Part shown: positions 58,162-58,196 of the stretch, in pieces
How the letters are laid out: each line of letters begins with the position of its first letter
How positions within the stretch are numbered: position 1 is the first letter of the stretch
Assembly (NCBI GenBank): GCA_016218495.1
Contig: JACRDU010000046.1
Location: 1 to 58,196, forward strand
Direction: 5' to 3'
DNA length: 58,196 nucleotides
Source of the DNA: Elusimicrobiota bacterium
Lineage (GTDB): Bacteria > Elusimicrobiota > Elusimicrobia > UBA1565
Translations under genes and position numbers: made by a program
Notes under the pieces: generated by a model
Seen by the model: the letters and a program-made list of their open reading frames with translations, nothing else
The model's database searches: none
What the model was told of the DNA's origin: nothing

Positions 58162-58196
58162 CAATGATCGGGCGCCTGCGGCGTGCTGCTTGCGCT

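Overview
The window is high-GC, densely coded DNA from a Gram-negative bacterium: lpxA is present, and there is an outer-membrane beta-barrel of the Pel exporter type. Membership of Elusimicrobiota is my inference. It rests on overall gene style and on a pilin-type C-terminal domain of a kind I associate with that phylum, not on any marker gene. I see no rRNA, tRNA or CRISPR.

Layout. 1-135: 3' end of an ISL3-like transposase. 146-8946: a module of four large exported proteins: an Ala-rich coiled-coil protein, a GH75-chitosanase-like enzyme, a 1521-residue protein carrying both an HExxH motif and an aminoglycoside-phosphotransferase-type kinase domain, and an unknown secreted protein. 8929-15001: signalling genes: three response regulators, a HEAT-repeat protein, a frameshifted gene, a sensor kinase and a transmembrane Ser/Thr kinase. 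15013-29458 (minus strand): a ten-gene, end-to-end overlapping Pel exopolysaccharide operon. In it pelA and pelB are each split in two, pelC is missing, and a HEAT-repeat gene and a kinase-fold-like gene are added. 29557-39030 (plus strand): a complete reductive pyrimidine-degradation operon, from uracil/thymine uptake and reduction to beta-alanine, then transamination and semialdehyde oxidation. It is closed by a strong terminator. 39082-43818: small accessory genes, TfoX with a pilin-tailed membrane protein, lpxA, and a two-domain cell-wall hydrolase. 43832-51587: a divergent response-regulator pair, a TPP enzyme/methyltransferase/solute-binding protein/cupin cluster, and a hybrid histidine kinase broken by an amber codon and a frameshift. 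51610-52706: a HEPN/MNT toxin-antitoxin-like pair with lower GC. 52716-55733: a large hybrid sensor kinase. 55717-57963 (minus strand): an ECF sigma operon with a probable anti-sigma factor, a CpaB-like protein and a lipase-type hydrolase.

A window-wide theme is the placement of promoters. In front of many operon-leading genes a -10 box sits only 5-7 bases upstream of the ATG or GTG, so those messages should be leaderless. Several genes inside operons have ordinary AGGAG sites or ATGA/GTGA overlaps. Three genes (two of them in the exported-protein module, plus one response regulator) share an unusual promoter-like element with a 22-base spacer. This suggests a small co-regulated system and is my best candidate for something undescribed.
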